12,826 nucleotides of DNA from Myxococcales bacterium (GTDB lineage: Bacteria; Myxococcota; Myxococcia; Myxococcales; Anaeromyxobacteraceae): NCBI GenBank assembly GCA_021784995.1, contig JAJYHA010000115.1:1-12826 (forward strand). Direction: 5' to 3'. Made by a program: the position numbers and the translations under genes. Position 1 is the stretch's first letter, and the number at the start of each line of letters is the position of its first letter. Under the pieces are notes generated by a model that was not told where the DNA came from, did no database searches, and worked only from the letters and a program-made list of their open reading frames with translations. Below, in pieces: positions 6,447 to 12,826 of this stretch.

Positions 6447-6468
6447 GGCGGGCACCGCCGGGTGGCGG
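6447..6468 (+). repeat. Three mutually pairing GC blocks (alternative hairpins)
   Basis: GGCGG (6447-6451), CCGCC (6455-6459) and GGCGG (6464-6468) lie in a row just after the Lgt-like stop. The middle block can pair with either neighbour, giving mutually exclusive hairpins; the first can be extended to seven pairs with a wobble. It may end the upstream transcript or act as an attenuator-like switch, or be a chance product of GC content. Confidence 0.3.
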
Positions 6469-6475
6469 CCCTTAC

Positions 6476-6514
6476 ATGAAGCGGAGCGCATCGGTCCACT
6501 TGGAGGGCCCATGA
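6476..6514 (+). CDS. Possible 12-aa leader peptide (MKRSASVHLEGP)
   Basis: A tiny ORF starts at ATG 6476 and its TGA (6512-6514) overlaps the ATG of the zinc-ribbon gene in an ATGA arrangement typical of coupled translation. It follows the alternative hairpins at 6447-6468. Its own ribosome-binding site is weak (GGCGG 6464-6468), and the strong GGAGG at 6502-6506 serves the downstream gene. The peptide has no run of a single regulatory amino acid. Chance is quite possible. Confidence 0.2.
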   Translation: MKRSASVHLEGP

Positions 6515-7032
6515 AGCTCTGTCCGTTCTGCGCCGAGGAGATCCAGGACGCGGCGATCCGCTGCAAGCACTGCCGCAGCGACCTGGCCGAGGCCCCGGCA
6601 CCGATCGCCTCTCCCTCGCCTGCCCGGGCGTCCGGCCCCACCCGCCGCCGGGGCCTCCGGCGCGCCACGGCCGCCGCGGTGGCCCTGCTCTTGCTCGCCG
6701 CGGCCGCGCCGGTCGTCGTCCGGCCGCTCCTCCGCCAGCTCCGGGAGGTCGCGTGCCACCCCTCGAACTGGCTGGAGTGGCACGCCGCCATGCGCGACCA
6801 GTGCCTGAAGCCGGCCTACGTCTGCGAGAACATGACGACCTGGAAGCTGCTGCAGGACCCCGACGTCGCACACTCGTTCGTCCACGGCCAGACCCGCCTG
6901 GGCGAGATGGTCGGGCGCATGCGCCGCGCCTACGGCTGCGAGCCGGAGGGCGGGAGAGCGTTCGGCGCGGCGCCGGGACCACGGGTCGAACCGGCCTCTC
7001 CGCTCGACCAGGACGCGGCGCGCTCGCTCTGA
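6511..7032 (+). CDS. Zinc-ribbon membrane protein, 173 aa
   Basis: The N-terminus holds a zinc ribbon with Cys4, Cys7, Cys18 and Cys21 (CPFC and CKHC). A Ser/Pro/Ala-rich linker (28-45) and a basic stretch (TRRRGLRR, 44-51) precede one hydrophobic helix (about 53-72), giving a likely inside-N topology. The remaining 100 residues would be outside the inner membrane and contain four Cys (82, 98, 105, 143), enough for two disulfides, within a helical Trp- and Met-rich domain I do not recognise. The last 25 residues are probably disordered. ATG 6511 has GGAGG at 6502-6506. The zinc ribbon may bind a cytoplasmic partner or simply be a fold module; function is unknown. It follows the Lgt-like gene on the same strand and ends 10 bases from the convergent methyltransferase. 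Confidence 0.85.
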   Translation: MKLCPFCAEEIQDAAIRCKHCRSDLAEAPAPIASPSPARASGPTRRRGLRRATAAAVALLLLAAAAPVVVRPLLRQLREVACHPSNWLEWHAAMRDQCLKPAYVCENMTTWKLLQDPDVAHSFVHGQTRLGEMVGRMRRAYGCEPEGGRAFGAAPGPRVEPASPLDQDAARSL

Positions 7033-7042
7033 CGGTCTGCCC

Positions 7043-8209
7043 TCATGCGGTCACCAGGACCAGGAGCCGGGTGACCTCGGCGGCCCGCGCGCGGGCGACG
7101 GCGTCCGCCGTGCCGCGCCGCGCGGACTCCCGGCTCTCCTTCGCGCGCGGATGTGCGGCGGCGGTCGATGCCGTGGAGGCCACGCACAGCCCCGCCTGGC
7201 CCGCCATGGCCTCGATCGCGCCGGGCGGACGGAGCCCGAGCCGCTCCGCCAGGTCCGAGACGAGGAGCCACGCCTCGCCGCCGGGCTCGAGGTGGTCGGG
7301 GAGGCCGGCGATGGCGCGCGCCATCGTGGCGCCGCCCGGGTCGTAGACGGCACGGTCGAGGGGCCCGTGTGCCTCGCCGGGGATCCACGGGGGGTTGGTC
7401 ACCACGAGCCGGGCGCGGCCGGGAGGATGGAGGTCGCGCTCCAGCACCTCCACCTGGCGCTCCACCCCGAACCGGACCGCCGTCTCGCGGGCGCAGCGCA
7501 CGGCGCGTGGATCGACGTCGGTCGCGATCACCCGCGCCCCGGCGCGGGCGAGCAGGACCGCGAGCACCCCGGTCCCGGTGCCCACGTCGAAGGCCACCTT
7601 CCCCTCGGTGAGCCGCAGCGTGGCCGCGCGGGCCGCCACCGTCGCCGCGAAGAGATCGACGTACTCCGAGCGGATGGGCGCGAAGACTCCGTAGCGGGGA
7701 TGGAGGGTGCCTCCGAGCGCCGGGACGAGGACCCCGCGCCGGAACCACTCGTGGGCACCGATCGCACCCAGCACGTCGCGCAAGGGGATGGCGGAGAGCT
7801 GGTCCGGGCCAGGCCCGAAGGCCTCCTCCAGCGCGGGCCCGAGCGCGGGCGCCCGCGGGAGCGGGCAGCGCCACCCCGGTTCGACCGGGACCAGGAGGTG
7901 GGACAGGAGTTCGCTCTCGCGCCGGCGCGTCTCGCGCTCGGCGAGGAACAGCGCCGCTGGACCACCCTGGCCGCGTGGCCGCACGGGCCGGATGCGGCGC
8001 GCCATGGCAGCCAGGGTCTGGCGCGCGTTGTGCCAATCACCCTGCCACAGTAGACCCTCCCCGGCGAGGGCGTGGCGAAGCGCCACGTCGGCGCGGGTAT
8101 GGTCGTCAATGACCCGGGCGATCGAGGGGGGTTCGCGATGCTCCGCGCACCATCCCAGGCGACGGCGCTCTCCCGCCGCGAGGAGCACGATCTCCGGGCC
8201 GCACGCCAT
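7043..8209 (-). CDS. Class I SAM-dependent methyltransferase (NPPW type)
   Basis: A 388-aa cytoplasmic protein. The methyltransferase core lies at about 200-345: motif I FDVGTGTGVLAVLLARAG (207-224), an acidic loop ATDVDP (229-234) for the ribose of SAM, and motif IV TNPPWIP (271-277). NPPY/W is typical of enzymes that methylate a planar amide or exocyclic amine, such as PrmC/HemK glutamine methylases and rRNA guanine or adenine methylases. The first 170 residues are not a domain I recognise; the end (ESARRGTADAVARARAAEVT) resembles uncharacterised proteobacterial methyltransferases with the same architecture. Substrate is therefore unknown: protein glutamine, rRNA or a small molecule. ATG 8209 has only a weak AGG upstream. 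It diverges from sucA across 55 bases and shows no sign of truncation. Confidence 0.88.
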   Translation of the reverse strand: MACGPEIVLLAAGERRRLGWCAEHREPPSIARVIDDHTRADVALRHALAGEGLLWQGDWHNARQTLAAMARRIRPVRPRGQGGPAALFLAERETRRRESELLSHLLVPVEPGWRCPLPRAPALGPALEEAFGPGPDQLSAIPLRDVLGAIGAHEWFRRGVLVPALGGTLHPRYGVFAPIRSEYVDLFAATVAARAATLRLTEGKVAFDVGTGTGVLAVLLARAGARVIATDVDPRAVRCARETAVRFGVERQVEVLERDLHPPGRARLVVTNPPWIPGEAHGPLDRAVYDPGGATMARAIAGLPDHLEPGGEAWLLVSDLAERLGLRPPGAIEAMAGQAGLCVASTASTAAAHPRAKESRESARRGTADAVARARAAEVTRLLVLVTA

Positions 8210-8264
8210 CCCGTGAACCTATCGGTTTCCCGGCGCTGCCGACAGGGCCGGTTAGATCGTGCGC

Positions 8265-11093
<2,829 letters not shown>

Positions 11094-11096
11094 TCG

Positions 11097-12317
<1,221 letters not shown>

Positions 12318-12318
12318 G

Positions 12319-12349
12319 CGCTCCCGGCCGTCGTCGAGCGGCGCGCCGC
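12319..12349. terminator. GC-rich inverted repeats in convergent spacer
   Basis: The 35-base gap between the sucB and hrpB stops contains CGCTC (12319-12323) pairing with GAGCG (12336-12340), and a perfect palindrome GCGGCGCGCCGC (12338-12349). Either might help end transcription, but no T tract follows on either strand, and the two structures exclude each other. Confidence 0.25.
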
Positions 12350-12352
12350 GCG

Positions 12353-12826
12353 TCACCGCGCCCCGCGCGCGGGCGGCTGAGCGCGCAGCGGGTCCTCGGG
12401 CCAGGCGTGCCGCGGGTAGCGGCGCATCAGCTCACGGCGCAGGGCCGGGTAGTGCCGCTCCCAGAAGCCCGCCAGGTCGGTCGTGACCTGCACCGCCCGC
12501 CGGTTGGGCGCGAGCAGGTGCAGCACGAGCGGCACGCGGCCACCGGCGAGCCGTGGGCCCTCCCGCATCCCGAAGAAGTCCTGGAGCCGGCTCTCGACCC
12601 ACGGCGGCCGCTCGTCGGCGGCGTAGCGCACGGGGACGGAGCGACCGCCCGGGAGCGTGACGCGCTCCGGCGCCAGGCGGTCCAGCAGCGCCCTGCCGCC
12701 CGGCGCGGCGCCCGCCAGCACCGCCTCCTCCAGCCGCGCGGTGCGCAGCTCGGCGAAGCTGCGGCGGCCGGCGCAGGCCGCGCCCAGCGCGGCCGAGAAC
12801 ACCTCCTCGCCGGGGACCACCAGGCC
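12353..12826 (-). CDS. hrpB: ATP-dependent helicase HrpB, C-terminal part (cut by window)
   Basis: Only the last 157 or so residues are in the window; the frame stays open to the right edge at 12826, so the start and the helicase motor lie outside. The visible part is the diagnostic HrpB C-terminal domain: [46 protein letters not shown] and [18 protein letters not shown]. HrpB is a DEAH-type nucleic-acid helicase of about 800-850 aa, usually not essential, with an uncertain RNA-related role in most bacteria. The final 10 residues are Pro/Arg-rich and look unstructured. It converges on sucB with a 35-base gap and shows no functional link to it. Whether the missing N-terminal part is intact cannot be judged here; family assignment of this part is firm. 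Confidence 0.93.
   Translation of the reverse strand, partial: GLVVPGEEVFSAALGAACAGRRSFAELRTARLEEAVLAGAAPGGRALLDRLAPERVTLPGGRSVPVRYAADERPPWVESRLQDFFGMREGPRLAGGRVPLVLHLLAPNRRAVQVTTDLAGFWERHYPALRRELMRRYPRHAWPEDPLRAQPPARGAR

Noticed and set aside
5483..6982. Minus-strand frame opposite the Lgt-like and zinc-ribbon genes
   Set aside because: Low-complexity Arg/Pro/Gly translation overlapping genes with clear family features; no ribosome-binding site seen.

Overview
The window is a very GC-rich, gene-dense bacterial chromosome segment. G or C dominates third codon positions, spacers are short, and several starts are GTG. Together with the gene content (a full-length SucA/SucB pair and a cNMP-CBS-DUF294 protein next to a DnaQ-like exonuclease) this suggests a myxobacterium, most likely Anaeromyxobacter or a close relative. 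That placement comes from remembered family and composition patterns, not from a search. I see no tRNA, rRNA, insertion sequence, prophage gene or CRISPR array. It reads as ordinary core and semi-core chromosome.

Layout. (1) 11-475 (+): universal stress protein with an ATP-binding motif. (2) 558-1979 (+): a tight three-gene unit of an uncharacterised 184-aa protein, an uncharacterised 62-aa protein and a DgkA-type lipid kinase with an unusual hydrophobic C-terminal extension. (3) 2069-3055 (+): a dihydroorotate-dehydrogenase-like flavoprotein that lacks the usual catalytic motif. It converges on (4) 5519-3078 (-): a cNMP-binding/CBS/DUF294 regulator followed by a DEDDh exonuclease. (5) 5588-6439 (+): an Lgt-fold membrane protein with several signature residues changed, then 6511-7032 (+): a zinc-ribbon protein with one membrane segment. 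They converge on (6) 8209-7043 (-): a class I methyltransferase. This diverges from (7) 8265-12317 (+): sucA-sucB, the E1 and E2 parts of 2-oxoglutarate dehydrogenase. (8) 12826-12353 (-): the C-terminal end of HrpB helicase, cut by the window edge.

How they work together. SucA and SucB form two of the three parts of one TCA-cycle complex; no E3 (lpd) gene is present here. The DUF294 protein and the exonuclease look like an operon linking ligand sensing to nucleic-acid or nucleotide processing. The other genes have no clear shared pathway.

No obviously new multi-gene system was found. The best leads are family members that look altered at key sites: the Lgt-like protein, the DHOD-like protein, the SucB E3-binding domain and the ligand pocket of the DUF294 protein. 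Other leads are the DgkA extension, the uncharacterised genes upstream of it, and a few short inverted repeats and a tiny leader ORF in the spacers. All spacers are under 100 bases, so no long gene-free stretch exists.
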